From Cristatella mucedo (Eukaryota; Bryozoa; Phylactolaemata; Cristatellidae): a stretch of DNA of 50,000 bases. The stretch spans positions 2,342,501 through 2,392,500 of the forward strand of contig WPIO01000037.1 of the NCBI GenBank assembly GCA_009760855.2. Direction: 5' to 3'. The stretch's first letter is position 1; every line of letters starts with the position of its first letter. The position numbers and the translations under genes are program-made. The notes under the pieces were generated by a model that was not told where the DNA came from, made no database searches, and saw nothing but the letters and a program-made list of their open reading frames with translations. Below, piece after piece: positions 41,701 through 50,000 of the stretch.

Positions 41701-41810
41701 TGCAGCAGCGTGAGGATGCAGACATGCTGCATCAGTGTGATGTAACCAGGAGAAAAGTAGATGCTATGTTCGAAGCCCTGAAGGTTGGGCAAAAGACGTA
41801 CTTTCTGTAG
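38712..41810 (+). CDS. Unrecognised large basic low-complexity protein with AT-hook-like motif and TPKAATEP repeats
   Basis: One uninterrupted frame of 1033 codons ends at TAG 41808-41810. The first ATG is at 38712, after an in-frame TGA at 38691-38693. A TATTGCAG acceptor at 38740 means it may instead be the 3' exon of a larger gene. I do not recognise the family. Visible features: a Cys-containing N-terminus; SGRPRRKVRMQYRFEKAHNEW, with an AT-hook-like GRPRRK at 308-313; about 14 octapeptides of TPKAATEP/TPKSAAKL type from about residue 516, resembling histone H1 tails in composition; KCLLVVYEKNAPAELLGKMK; LNIAPDSAVTVGIDGNMRV; a basic PPPSKKGRL; and a C-terminus ending VGQKTYFL. The segments outside the repeats look constrained. 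A nuclear, DNA- or chromatin-associated role is inference only. Confidence 0.8.
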   Translation: MLRCLYIYCRLDLKQVTGGQCVPQCVDNECSCKSDGGSTASRPEALLAPCSNGLSLEGARSLSTDKALSDCTARVPDICRSAVAPPDLPDDIEPMETNDDVSGTNNEASHHCAAVCIGTSAGGGGGATALKMASHASEMHSYARGSASVHTLAAATVSTDQPLEHRDESVYPFKNPRQLAYFCSPNKLSMPAVISRHHARQAATVVMSISRYMKHFFNQSQLPPLPLLSDRIKAEPRLTRDAAVRGSYSRASLAAEASSARSRRTVFLAKKSAFVAVPLDPAVAAPAVSTVQATAVAVPAADAVASSGRPRRKVRMQYRFEKAHNEWELEGPPSSHSEGEDISTSKVTAVCASVTGRAASAATACVPKRLYSLLNGNGGLKTVTLKRVSTTSPAGAKITGSVGQGTLPPLFRTIRAADNQVVTVAGTAKLASSSAKPKPAGKVMSTPAQEFATSEPALKALTPKPTSAATTSPAQILETPEPTSNALAPPQSSSLSLISTTALLIRPTSVVTPKTTPKAATEPTPKSAAKLTPKAATEPTPKSAAKLTPKVATEPTPKVATEPTPKVATEPTPKAATEPTPKSAAKPTSKAATEPTPKSAAKPTPKAATEHAAKAATEPTSKALTLSQVTGKPKPAQVVGTPRVALSVTSPILARAMVSPMSDKSANACKAAQQVGAHASASRCIIDPDGGPGNELEGNGYKCLLVVYEKNAPAELLGKMKHVLAKRGNSLHLNPFARSSSSLSAAAPAGRAHVSTPVASDPSHRAPSVASSGRLLSGALSGPAFLMGRIGAPLANLFPVTPQIKRALECGKLNIAPDSAVTVGIDGNMRVIMPSASASASGSVSGSSCGIAAKSSAAKSVPHDSVGGRSAVCNAATGKLALAKMASDCVAAYSRGESDECGTRSSGDEEIWLPPPSKKGRLMNHPHNQLSRRSSSSSDKGREGECHGSMSGGSRGDAWWIGHSRQGRGRLVCGSWRGFVHDHSSLGKSSKLLTIGLQQREDADMLHQCDVTRRKVDAMFEALKVGQKTYFL
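40258..40590 (+). repeat. 24-bp coding tandem repeat
   Basis: About fourteen units of 24 bp encode TPK-A/S/V-A-T/A-E/K-P/L octapeptides. Adjacent units alternate between an acidic (ATEP) and a basic (SAAK) form, so the larger period is partly 48 bp. Because the unit is exactly eight codons, copy-number change would not shift the frame. Confidence 0.95.
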
Positions 41811-42339
41811 CCATCCAGCGCTTGACGGCTACGGTGGCTTAACAGTTTGGATGTTAGTGTGTGACAGACTCTTTTGGGGGAAACAGCCTCTGCTGAGGGC
41901 ATTTTGAACGACACATTTGCATGTTTGATTTCTTATGAGTATCAGGGATGCTTGGATTGAATTGTTGTAGCACTACGTGGCCGTTAGAGTTGGATCGTTG
42001 CTGTGTTAAGAATTGCTGGTTTTACTTGTAAGAAGATTATTGACTAAGAGCAACTTGGTCGTATGCAGGCGGCAGCATCGGCATCAGCTTTTGGGCTGTA
42101 AGACTTACTTGTTGATTATCATTTTTTAAATGTCTTAGCTGGCATAGTAGGCTGGTGGTGGTTGCATGGCATGGCTGATGGTTGCTGAAGTAGCTGAGCT
42201 CGTGCGGTTCTGGATGGTCAAACTGATGCTGGCTAGAGCCATGTCGTCTTTTGCTAAGACGGCGACCTAGAGACGATGCTTGAGCAGGCGAAGCTGCTTT
42301 GGATTTGAAGGAACGTTTCCCACTGATGTCAATATATGA

Positions 42340-42345
42340 AATAAA
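42340..42345 (+). terminator. Poly(A) signal AATAAA of the long-exon gene
   Basis: A canonical AATAAA lies 529 bp after the stop at 41810, followed by a GT-containing stretch. It supports the long frame being a real 3'-terminal exon. Confidence 0.7.
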
Positions 42346-42369
42346 GTCATGCCGTGTCCGTTAGGTTTT

Positions 42370-44240
42370 TAATGTTCTGAGTAATGGGTGCCTTAAACTG
42401 AATAATAGCAATGGTATTCGGTGGTAGAGCAAGGGTGCATTTCCCCTCCCCCCCCTCCGGGTGGGGGGCATCTACATACTGTATAGAGTCGGTCCCTATT
42501 CCCGATACCCCAACAGTTTGTAACGATGAAACGATGTCTTAATTGCACTCGATGAGCGATGTTTTACGGACAAAGCGGAACTGGATGCCTCGACTCTCCA
42601 ACCAAAGCTTGCTTTACGGCATAGCCTTTCCCCTTGGCATAGCAATTTTTTCCCTCTACCGACTTCGTTAAGCGACGACTGGGCATTAGCTGCAGTCGAA
42701 GGTCGACGGTTAACTGACGTGTTATGCACAGGTTCTGCTAGGAGTTTGCAGCGTTGACAGTAGCCGTTCTCATCCGAGGTGTGTAGAGGCTGCGAGAGCG
42801 TCGGTGCAGTCAGTGGAGATCTCTGCTCGTCTGCAATTTCTACAAAACGTTCTCGGCGATTCCGACCTACGCAATGGCCTGTACTTTGTTATGGTGACAG
42901 TACACAGCTCCCTCTATAATTGGCCAGACTCGCAAAACGGCGAATTCTTCAGCCGCCGCAGGGTACGCGCAAGCCTACCCGCGTTCTGTACAACGTTTGC
43001 CACACGTGATGTCGCCTCGGGATATAATGTATTACTACCGAACTCCAGCAGGACCAATGCGTGAGCTCTGGGTACCACGACTAAAAGATGCCGGAGCTGG
43101 AGGGACTACGAATATCGGCGAGAAATTCTGAAACCCGAAGCTAACGATTGCCACTAAGAGATGCTGCAAGTGCTCGTGATCAATCGCCCATCATAGCAGA
43201 TCTACGACTCGGCAGGATCGTTACACGATCACGTGTACGCGACGTCGATTGGTGCAGCCCACGCGTACCCTGCAGAAGTTGATGCAGCCTCAGCATTGGA
43301 AACCTGACAGTTGGGACATGAAGGAGGCAGAAGGACCCGCCCCCTCCGGATGTTGGCATTTTATCTCGTGAGCTTATGGGTGAGAACTGTGACGGAGGAA
43401 GATAAATCCTTTCGAATGCTTTTTAATGCAACACACGTTGCAATGGCTTTGATGGTAACAGTCAGAACCTGGAATCGCAGCTTTCTTCCGGACTGGCGCT
43501 ATGTCAGACTTGTAACTACGTCCCTGATTCTTAGCTCAAGGTTAAAGTCAGGGTTCAAGTGCTTCCACTTCACGACCGACGGTCCCGAGTTCTGCACCGG
43601 GTAACTAATTTCCGCTGCAAATAAGGGGGTAGCCATGGCCGCTAAAGATCTCTACTGTTATATAAATGATCTTTTTGAGTCAGTCGGGGCATTTGCTTTT
43701 TACTTTTTGTTTGCAACTTGCCTAGCACTACCGCGAGCCGATGGCGAAAGGTTTTCTCTTCTGACATCTAAGTAGTATAATGTCTGTAAGCTTTTTTGCG
43801 AACTAGTTTTTGGGTAAAAATTATCCGAGTATGTCTTCGTAAATGGTTGACTTGCAAATTCGTGAGATGAAGTCGGTTGGCTACCGAATGCGTACCAAAA
43901 GCCACTTAGGCTGTGAGTTCGCAATGCAAAACTCTCCTGCGTAACAACCACATGGTCTTTGTGGCTCTGTGGAGTTACAGACGGAGATACGTTATATAAA
44001 TTAATTGAACACCATAGATTCATTCAAAAATATCATTCTTAGTTAGGTTCATTGCAATGACTTATTTTTCTGTCTCACTTTGGTGAATCTAAATGTGCCA
44101 TTAGCGAAATGTCGCAGGTAGAAAAGCGGCGACGTTTTTTACCTATTAAAACTGCGTAACATCTTGCTCGGTATAAAATCAACTATAAAATTCGCGGTCA
44201 GATACGTGCTCCGAGGTACGTTCTTTCCAAAATTGTTCAG
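42370..44240. other. Intergenic DNA between convergent genes
   Basis: A C-rich then G-rich patch is present near 42446-42468. Short frames (such as 43311-43604) carry no motif. The left part may contain the 3'-UTR of the minus-strand gene, but no canonical poly(A) signal close to its stop was found. Confidence 0.45.
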
Positions 44241-44497
44241 TCAGGAGTCGAAATTCTCGATAGAAATTTCGACGCAATCTCCCGGAATTTGTATGGCGCA
44301 GTAGCGCGACACGTCTTCCGCAGCTCGAGCCAGCGGGCTCACGGAAATTACGACGTGGTCGCTCGGCGCCTTGCGAGGCATTGTAAATCGGTTGCTACCG
44401 TCGGTCTTCACTTCAATTAATCTCGAAGGGTCGTTGTCGGCGACCTCGTCGACCGGAGGCGTCCTTAGCGCAACGTTCCCGCCATGCCCCTTCATCC
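44241..44497 (-). CDS. C2-protein terminal exon
   Basis: A strong acceptor (eight T, then GTAG|GG) starts the exon. Its first two bases complete the phase-1 codon left by exon B. It encodes MKGHGGNVALRTPPVDEVAD and DHVVISVSPLARAAEDVSR, and ends in ISIENFDS then TGA (44243-44241). Confidence 0.62.
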
Positions 44498-47400
44498 CTA
44501 CAAAAAAAATGCACACGGCGTTCGTATTGTCGCCGCTCCAGATCGTAAAGCGTTACGATTGAGAGAGTAGTCAGCCTGAAGTGCAGTCCCCGAGCCGTCC
44601 CGCACAGTCCGCCGCGCGCTGGCCGCCGCATAATCCGCTCGCTCGCGCGCGCGAGCGGACCAGTCAGCCTGCCGACGAGCTGTCTCTAGAAGCACGCTCG
44701 AACGGCTGCTGCACGAGCGCTCGCACGGACATCCGGGCGACGCGCAGCCTGCGTCACGCTGCACTACGCAACTGGCGGCGATCGCTTACTCGCCACGACC
44801 GGCGCCGCCGCCGCGCCCCCGAAAGCGGCGCTCGCACGATCTGTCCTGCGTAGGTCGCCGGCGACGCCTGCCGCTCTCGAGACGAACGGCGCGAATTCGT
44901 CCCTCCTCCTCCGAGCTTCGGGCTCCGGCTCCTGCTCTTCCGGCTCCATGTCTATCGAAACGCTCGACCCCGCGGAGCTCGGCGTTCCAGGGCCGCCGCC
45001 GCCAATGGCGACGACCTCTCGCAGCTGCGTGTCGCTGGAGGAGGCGCGGTACGCCGACCGCTGGCGCTGCAGCTGCTGCAGCAGACGCCCCACGGGCGAC
45101 GACTTGAGCGGCCGCCGCAGACGCAGGTCGGGGTCCGACTCGGACTTCCCGCTGCTTCCGGCACATTCCGCGCCTCCTCCCGTCGAGGCGGCGGCCGCCG
45201 CGAGCACTCGCATCCCGCTCGGCGCATCCGGCGCGTAGGGGCACGGTCGGACCGGATAGGTCTCGCGGAGCAGCTTGGCGGCTGCTGCGCGAAGCGGCAT
45301 GACGACGTCGCCGGCGACGTAGCTCTTGCGAGTGATCCGGTGACTGACGCACACCTGCGGCAAATGGCGGCGCGGCGGCTGCTGCTCAGCGGGACGGACG
45401 GATGGACGCGCGCGCGAGGCGGCGGACCGAGAGCCGGTGCGAGCGTGTACTTTGAGGACGGCCGTCGGACGCCGCCGTCCGTCGAAAAAGAAGGCTGCGG
45501 CTGGAGCGAAGTGGCGCGCTCTGCTGCGCGCGCCCGCGCCACCGGGTGCGGTCGATCGGAGAGAATCAATTGGAGCGCGACCGCGACGGGTCGGAGGTCG
45601 CCCGGTGCTCGCCGACTCGCTGTCTGGGCTCCGCGGCTTCAGCCGTCGTCGCTCCCGCTTGACTCTTGCCCCCCCCCCCCGCTCTCGGCTGCTGCGACGC
45701 TGCCGCCGCCGCTCCTGCTGCCGCCGCTCCTGCTGCCGCCGCTCCTGCTGCCGCCGCTCCTGCTGCCGCCGTCGCTCTCCGCGATCTCGCCACCACCACC
45801 CCCCCCTGTTCCCTTCCTGAGGCTTCGCCTCCTCTGGTAAATTTGGGCTGCAAATGCTCCCCTCCCCCCCCTGGCCAGCGTAAAACCCCAGTGCGGTGCA
45901 CGGCGGCGCGGTCGCTTGTCTGCGTGGCAATCGTCGGGTGGTGCTGCCTTGCCGTAAACGCAAACCGTAAACCTGCCAGTCTCACACCTGACGACAGTCT
46001 CGCTCGTCTAAATGTCCTTCCCATATAAGGAGATACGCTACACTTTGAAATACGGGGCAGTCCGGCGATCCTTTGCTACGACCTCTTCTTCGTGCAATTT
46101 GTGCTCCATCTCTCGCCGATATAATCGCTAAGCCTAAGTCTGGATTTAGTTCCTATTCAGGCGACACACAGCTTTACCTGTATACCTAATTAATGTAGCC
46201 GCGCTTTGATGCCCGTCTCTGCCTTCCTGCGCCTCAGATTCTTTCAGCCTGCTCGCAGCTTTCACTGTCAAAGGTCGCAATCGGATGGCAGCTAAGTTCT
46301 TCAAATTGATTGACGATACGACCAACTATATAGCTACGAGCTAATGGGTGAGCCGTAATGGCTCGCACTAGGTAAGGCGGTTGCTTTTCACGACCTCGGC
46401 CCCGAGGTCGTGGGTTCGTATCCTGCAGTGGGCGATCCTTTATTGCCAGTGCAAGCGGTGGTGATAGCCGTAAAGGCTCTTCTGTCGCTATACAAACAGA
46501 GGCTGTTAAATCAGCAAGTATTCTTTTTATTTATTTAAACCTAATGACACTTTCAACTAAAATGCCTCAGCAAAAATACTCAATAGTTACTGAGCCGGCA
46601 AATCCGCCTGTAAGATCTGCATTTAATCTGGTTTTTCTGCTCCAAAATGATCTTTTGCTAGATACCATTAGGTCCGCTTTCTTTAACCTAAGAATATTTA
46701 TAAAAGCTTGGGCGTGCTTGGATAAAGGTAAAAAAATGCCAATTTAATCCATTCACTGTGTTGCATCCTGTCGAGAAATATGCGGCTCGCTCTCTCCATT
46801 TCCAGGTCCTATTGCATGTGCATAAATGCTTAGAGACGGTGCATAAACTCGGCAGTAGACTTAATATAATACATTTGATAAAGCGCCCTCAGATAAGTCA
46901 ATCTCTTTCTTGGCGCTTTATAATTGCTGCAAAGGGATGTCGCGAAAGTCATCACGTAACTTCCCTCCGGGCTGCGTTAGCTCCCCGGTCGAGCGATGCA
47001 CGTTTCAATATCCAGGTGCTCACTTTTCGGTCCCTTGATTGGTTCGATCGGCTCTGCTTATGCGGAATACTTGCACCTCAAGAGTTCCCCTCGCAGCGCC
47101 CTCCGGGCGCCTCGCAGCGCCCTCCAGGCGCCTCGCAGCGCCCTCCCGTCTCTAACCGACCTTTCCGGATTCTTCTCCTCGGCGTCCTGCTCCTCCGCAA
47201 ACCCGATCTGCTCGGAAGACTATCATCATTATTGACGTCGCGGCATCCGGTGAACTGTCCGTAACGTACTTATGGAGGTACGGATATTTTGAATGTCGGG
47301 CTCAATAATCAGTTGACATACATACCTCTTTTCTGGCACTCGCAAAACTCATTGAAAAGGTACCTAATGAATAATGAAATATTCATTTGCATAGCGCTCA

Positions 47401-47932
47401 ACGAGTGAACTTAATCTCTATCCAAGAGCTTGACATACGCCGCCGCAGGGCTCGAACTCACGACCGACCCTGGGTCGTTAAAAGCCAGTGCCACTAGGCC
47501 AAACCATGGAAAAAGGTACTTCGTCCACTCCGGGCGCTACGAAATGGTTTTATTCTCGTTCTAGCTATTATTATTATTATTTTGGTGGTGTCAGTCGCTA
47601 TTCAGTGTGTCGCAATAGTTAAGAAGAACGCAGTCGTGGACCGTCGCAACGAGAAGCGGTCGGCTACGAGAGTGGCGCCCGCCCTGTTACCTCAAGACGC
47701 AGGGTCTTTTCGAGGACGAGATTTTCACATATGTCCAAGTATTCGAGCGGCTTCGTAAAGCTGAACGACGACGGATAGCGCCTTGCAGCCGTTTGAGCGT
47801 CGGCCGTCGACGTCTCCTTGGTGCGCGGTTCGACCTTTACCTCCTCTGTCTTTCTTTTGGTATTTTTCGTCTGCTCGTTGTCAGGCTCCAGCTTGCACTT
47901 GATGTATATGGCACCAATGGAAGAAGAACTCT
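44241..47932 (-). CDS. C2-domain protein, 3' part of a minus-strand gene (three exons seen)
   Basis: Three minus-strand exons (47932-47691, 45354-44790, 44497-44241) join in phase with GT-AG introns and give 353 residues before TGA. The first two make a C2-like fold. IYIKCKLEPD, then TKRKTEEVKV, resembles strands with the KRKT-type basic stretch of synaptotagmin C2 domains. FSFTKPLEYLDICE, EKTLRLEV and VAGDVVMPL correspond to later strands, the last equivalent to the usual GEV-x-VPL. The acidic loop residues that bind calcium are not evident, so it may be a calcium-independent C2 domain. A long Ala, Gly, Ser, Arg and Glu-rich, probably disordered, tail follows. The start of the C2 domain and the N-terminus are missing and should lie at higher coordinates. 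The exact family is unresolved. Confidence 0.62.
44790..45354 (-). CDS. C2-protein exon B
   Basis: The acceptor is TTTGCCGCAG|GTG (phase 0), and the donor is GCGA|GTAAGC (phase 1). It begins VCVSHRITRKSYVAGDVVMP, the last C2 strands, then becomes low complexity (PVRPCPYAPDAPSG, LQQLQRQRSAYR, MEPEEQEPEPEA). The frame stays open upstream to 45963, but that part lies before the acceptor and reads as Arg/Gln repeats. Confidence 0.62.
45700..45775. repeat. 15-bp tandem repeat in GC-rich intron DNA
   Basis: Four to five copies of gctcctgctgccgcc lie in the intron between C2-protein exons A and B. The Arg-Arg-Gln-Gln-Glu frame across them is a repeat artefact. Confidence 0.88.
46348..46530 (+). mobile_element. 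tRNA-derived SINE, family 2 (clean copy)
   Basis: The head 'gagccgtaatggctcgcac' with taaggcgg, the B-box-like GGGTTCGTATCCTG, the body caagcggtggtgatagccgt, and the tail ggctgttaaatcagcaagta are all present. It serves as a reference for the family. Confidence 0.9.
46861..46945 (-). mobile_element. LINE 3' tail fragment
   Basis: Only the end of the element is present: the conserved tail motif (cgccctcagataagtcaatc on the plus strand) preceded by a short AAT-rich stretch. Confidence 0.75.
47085..47148. repeat. 21-bp tandem repeat, about 2.8 copies
   Basis: The unit is cctcgcagcgccctccgggc plus g. It is GC-rich and sits between C2-protein exons. Confidence 0.88.
47372..47515 (-). mobile_element. 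tRNA-derived SINE, family 1
   Basis: On the minus strand, the head is ggtttggcctagtggcactg, the B-box-like region is GAGTTCGAGCCCTG, and the tail includes tagagattaagttca. It lies in the intron between C2-protein exons A and B. Confidence 0.85.
47691..47932 (-). CDS. C2-protein exon A
   Basis: The acceptor on the minus strand is CCGTTTTCAG|AG, and the donor is GAG|GTAACA. The exon starts in phase 1 and ends in phase 0. It encodes SSSSIGAIYIKCKLEPDNEQ to FTKPLEYLDICENLV and EKTLRLE. The strand pattern of a C2 domain and two good splice sites support it. Confidence 0.65.
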
Positions 47933-47949
47933 CTGAAAACGGGAAAAAT

Positions 47950-48970
47950 TGCTCATATTGCAAAAGCATTTTAAATTAGGTGAAAAGTTTGTTCTGCGAT
48001 TGGTAAAAGATCGACCAGCCATTTTGACATTCTTCCTCGTCATACGACCGTTGATAGATATGCTTGTTTTAATCCGTAATGACTTTGCATCAACGTGCTC
48101 ACGTGAACTTTTGGATAAATCAAAAGCAGCAGCGATTCTGCGCGCACGCCCTAAAACGGGGCAATGCGAATAAACGCCGTGAAACGCGATACTAGATTTG
48201 GCCGGATTTAGGTCGTGGCTCGAGTTTACATCTCGAGCGCCACCTACTTCCGACTCTCTGCTCGTACTTTTTCCGCCGCAAAAAAATTTCGTCACACTTG
48301 CCTCTAGACTTGCTAAACAGCCAACGCGGAACACTTGTACCGTAGGGCGCACTCTAGAACCGCAGATCTGTCGAACCGTCGAGCTGTCTATATTTTGGCG
48401 TGCAGGCGCCGCATTTACATTATATTTGCAGACTTTGCAAAAACGTACGGTGGGCTGTGCTGCGATTGGTTTCAGCCATTGGCCGATGAGCCGCTGAGCA
48501 CTGAAACGAGTAGCCAAAAGGTGGAGTGCGCTGCTCCGAGGCAATCGCTGCAGCTCGGAGCGCGTCTGTCCGCTCTTCGACAAATTCGCTCGGGGCGCGC
48601 TGCGTCTCAGAGCAAGCGTCTCATTCGCCCTTCCGCTCCAGCGGATTTTTAAATGGCGGTCATAGTACTGCACGCACGGCTCACGGTACAGACCACTGCA
48701 CGTACAGACCACGCGACGTCTTACGTACCAGAGCGAAGGTACATTGGATCGGTAATAATAGTTGCCGAGTAAGACTTAAAAGTAAAAAACCTGTACAGCG
48801 ACACATGAAATTAAGTATACCTTCAGGCACTTCTTTTCCTTGCGCTCGAAAGGAAGCGCGAAAATAATTCATGATGGCGCGATCGCACAATTTTGCACTC
48901 CCAAGCAAGCACTTAAGGCAGTTGACGACACGGATAGAGCAAATACTGTGACGACACGGTACGCATATTG
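47950..48970. other. Unassigned region with a CG-rich, CCAAT-containing part
   Basis: A 291-codon minus-strand frame (47837-48712) overlaps exon A in another frame and has no motif. Two inverted CCAAT boxes (attgg) lie 15 bp apart near 48465-48485, followed by CG-rich DNA to 48640. This could be a promoter, but no transcript can be assigned. Confidence 0.35.
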
Positions 48971-49325
48971 TTGCCACATCACACCACTTATCGTTGAACT
49001 GCATTGGCCTCCCAATTGAGCAGCGCATCAACTTCAAGGTTCTGTCCCTCACTTTTATATACCTCCATTCTCTGACTCAGACCTACCTGTCGAAACTACT
49101 CCCCCAACAACAGGCCAAGAATCGTGCAAGCCACTGTTCCGACTCGAATCGCTTAGTCGTACCTCGTACGAGCCTCAAAACCTTTGGAGAAGTGGCGTTT
49201 AGTCTATATGTTCCCAAAGCTTGGAACTCACTACCGATGCGCTTTCCAACGTCCCCTGATAGGATGAAATCGAAAAATAAGCATAAAGCACACCTGTTTA
49301 TTACTACATTTGGCTGATCTTTGTG
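48970..49325 (+). mobile_element. L2/CR1-like LINE RT C-terminal fragment, plus orientation
   Basis: The plus-strand frame contains LHWLPIEQRINFKVLSLTF (with the start in another frame), TYLSKLLPQQ, SLKTFGEVAFSLYVPKAWNS and HLFITTFG. This is the classical end of L2/CR1-type reverse transcriptase. It appears to be a different subfamily from the copies at 22.7 and 49.4 kb. Confidence 0.88.
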
Positions 49326-49368
49326 ATTTTTCCTTCGTGTGCCTGCTTACACCGTGCCTGCTGCTTGA

Positions 49369-49369
<1 letters not shown>

Positions 49370-49400
<31 letters not shown>

Positions 49401-49905
49401 CACTTGATAAAGCACCCTCAGAGAACTCAATCTCTTTCTAGGCGCTTTACATCTGCTGCAAAGGGAAACGTGATTCAATCGTGAGTAATATCATGCTTGG
49501 TAAGCAACATTAATAACATGGCTAGGGGTGACATGCACAGTATCATCAAGCAAATGTGGTTAGTGGCAGCATGCACAGTGTCAGCTCGTATAAGCACATG
49601 AAGGACGAATCACAGGGACCCACTAAATACTGTCCTAAATAGGTGTGTTTTCAAGTTCTTTTTAAATGTGGTCAAATCAGGGGATGTTCTGACGCAGGTC
49701 GGGAGTGAGTTCAAGACTTTGGGAGCATACGAACTAAATGCACGGTCTCCAAAGGATTTGAGGTTTGTACGAGGTATTGGTAGACTGTTGGATTCCGAAA
49801 AGCGGGTGGTACGATGCTTGGCCTGGTGGGGGAGTAGATCTGAGAGAAAGGCTGGAGCCAAAGCATGAAGTGACCAGACTGGAGCCAAAGAATGTAGTGA
49901 AGGAG
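49370..49905 (-). mobile_element. L2/CR1-like LINE 3' copy
   Basis: The plus-strand order is (AAT)n, tail, 3'-UTR, then on the minus strand an RT end with PAFLSDLLPHQAKH, LKSFGDRAFSSYAPK and TSPDLTTFKKNLKTHLF. It is 5' truncated near 49905, with a short duplicated segment (ctggagccaaag) at the break. Confidence 0.9.
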
Positions 49906-49949
49906 GATGTTACCACCAATCGTTTGGCAATGGTTTTTCTACAACATCT

Positions 49950-50000
49950 GTAAATGCCTAGTACGAGATTCAGTTCTCTTAGGGCGCTATACGTATTATT
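49950..50000 (+). mobile_element. LINE/SINE tail at the window end
   Basis: The shared tail motif (gattcagttctcttagggcg) and the start of an ATTATT end are visible, and the window ends inside it. Confidence 0.7.

Noticed and set aside
44764-45963. A single 399-residue minus-strand protein
   Set aside because: The upstream third is Arg/Gln repeat from a 15-bp tandem array. A good acceptor at 45355-45356 and a donor at 44789-44788 define a smaller exon that fits its neighbours in phase.
47837-48712. 291-codon minus-strand frame
   Set aside because: It has no domain, and it overlaps the better supported C2 exon in a different frame.

Overview
This is animal nuclear DNA. The evidence is split genes with GT-AG introns, AATAAA poly(A) signals, non-LTR retrotransposon remains, tRNA-derived SINEs and heavy microsatellite content. 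The lysine demethylase KDM1A/LSD1 encoded here has a metazoan-type layout (SWIRM, amine oxidase, Tower insertion). Short-interspersed and L2/CR1-like LINE debris of this kind is common in aquatic invertebrates and lower chordates, but I cannot name the species from this window.

Region 1 (about 1.8-20.2 kb, + strand): a complete KDM1A gene. I joined 16 coding exons by splice signals, reading phase and recalled family conservation. The result is 2340 nt, or 779 residues plus stop, and every intron is GT-AG. Its introns carry most of the window's simple repeats. These include a roughly 845-bp CCTG array in intron 8, CTG-rich and 16-bp minisatellite DNA in intron 7, and long CT tracts in introns 1, 8 and 15. 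All three CT tracts are pyrimidine-rich on the transcribed-sense strand.

Region 2 (about 20.2-38.7 kb): no gene that I can support. It holds LINE and SINE copies, a 27-bp and a 60-bp minisatellite, and a near-perfect 112-bp hairpin at 35.9-36.0 kb. Long stretches show nothing recognisable.

Region 3 (about 38.7-42.4 kb, + strand): one very long open exon of about 1032 codons. It encodes an unrecognised basic, low-complexity, probably nuclear protein with an AT-hook-like GRPRRK and about 14 tandem octapeptides of TPKAATEP type. A poly(A) signal follows. Earlier exons may exist but were not found.

Region 4 (about 44.2-47.9 kb, - strand): three phase-compatible exons form the 3' end of a gene with a synaptotagmin-like C2 domain. 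Its 5' part lies further right, probably beyond the window. The last kilobase is a pile of LINE fragments.

Mobile elements: one L2/CR1-like LINE lineage is present in many 5'-truncated copies. It ends in a conserved tail of about 50 bp followed by (ATT)n. The first of two tRNA-derived SINE families ends in a very similar tail, which suggests it uses that LINE's machinery. A second SINE family has a different conserved body and tail.
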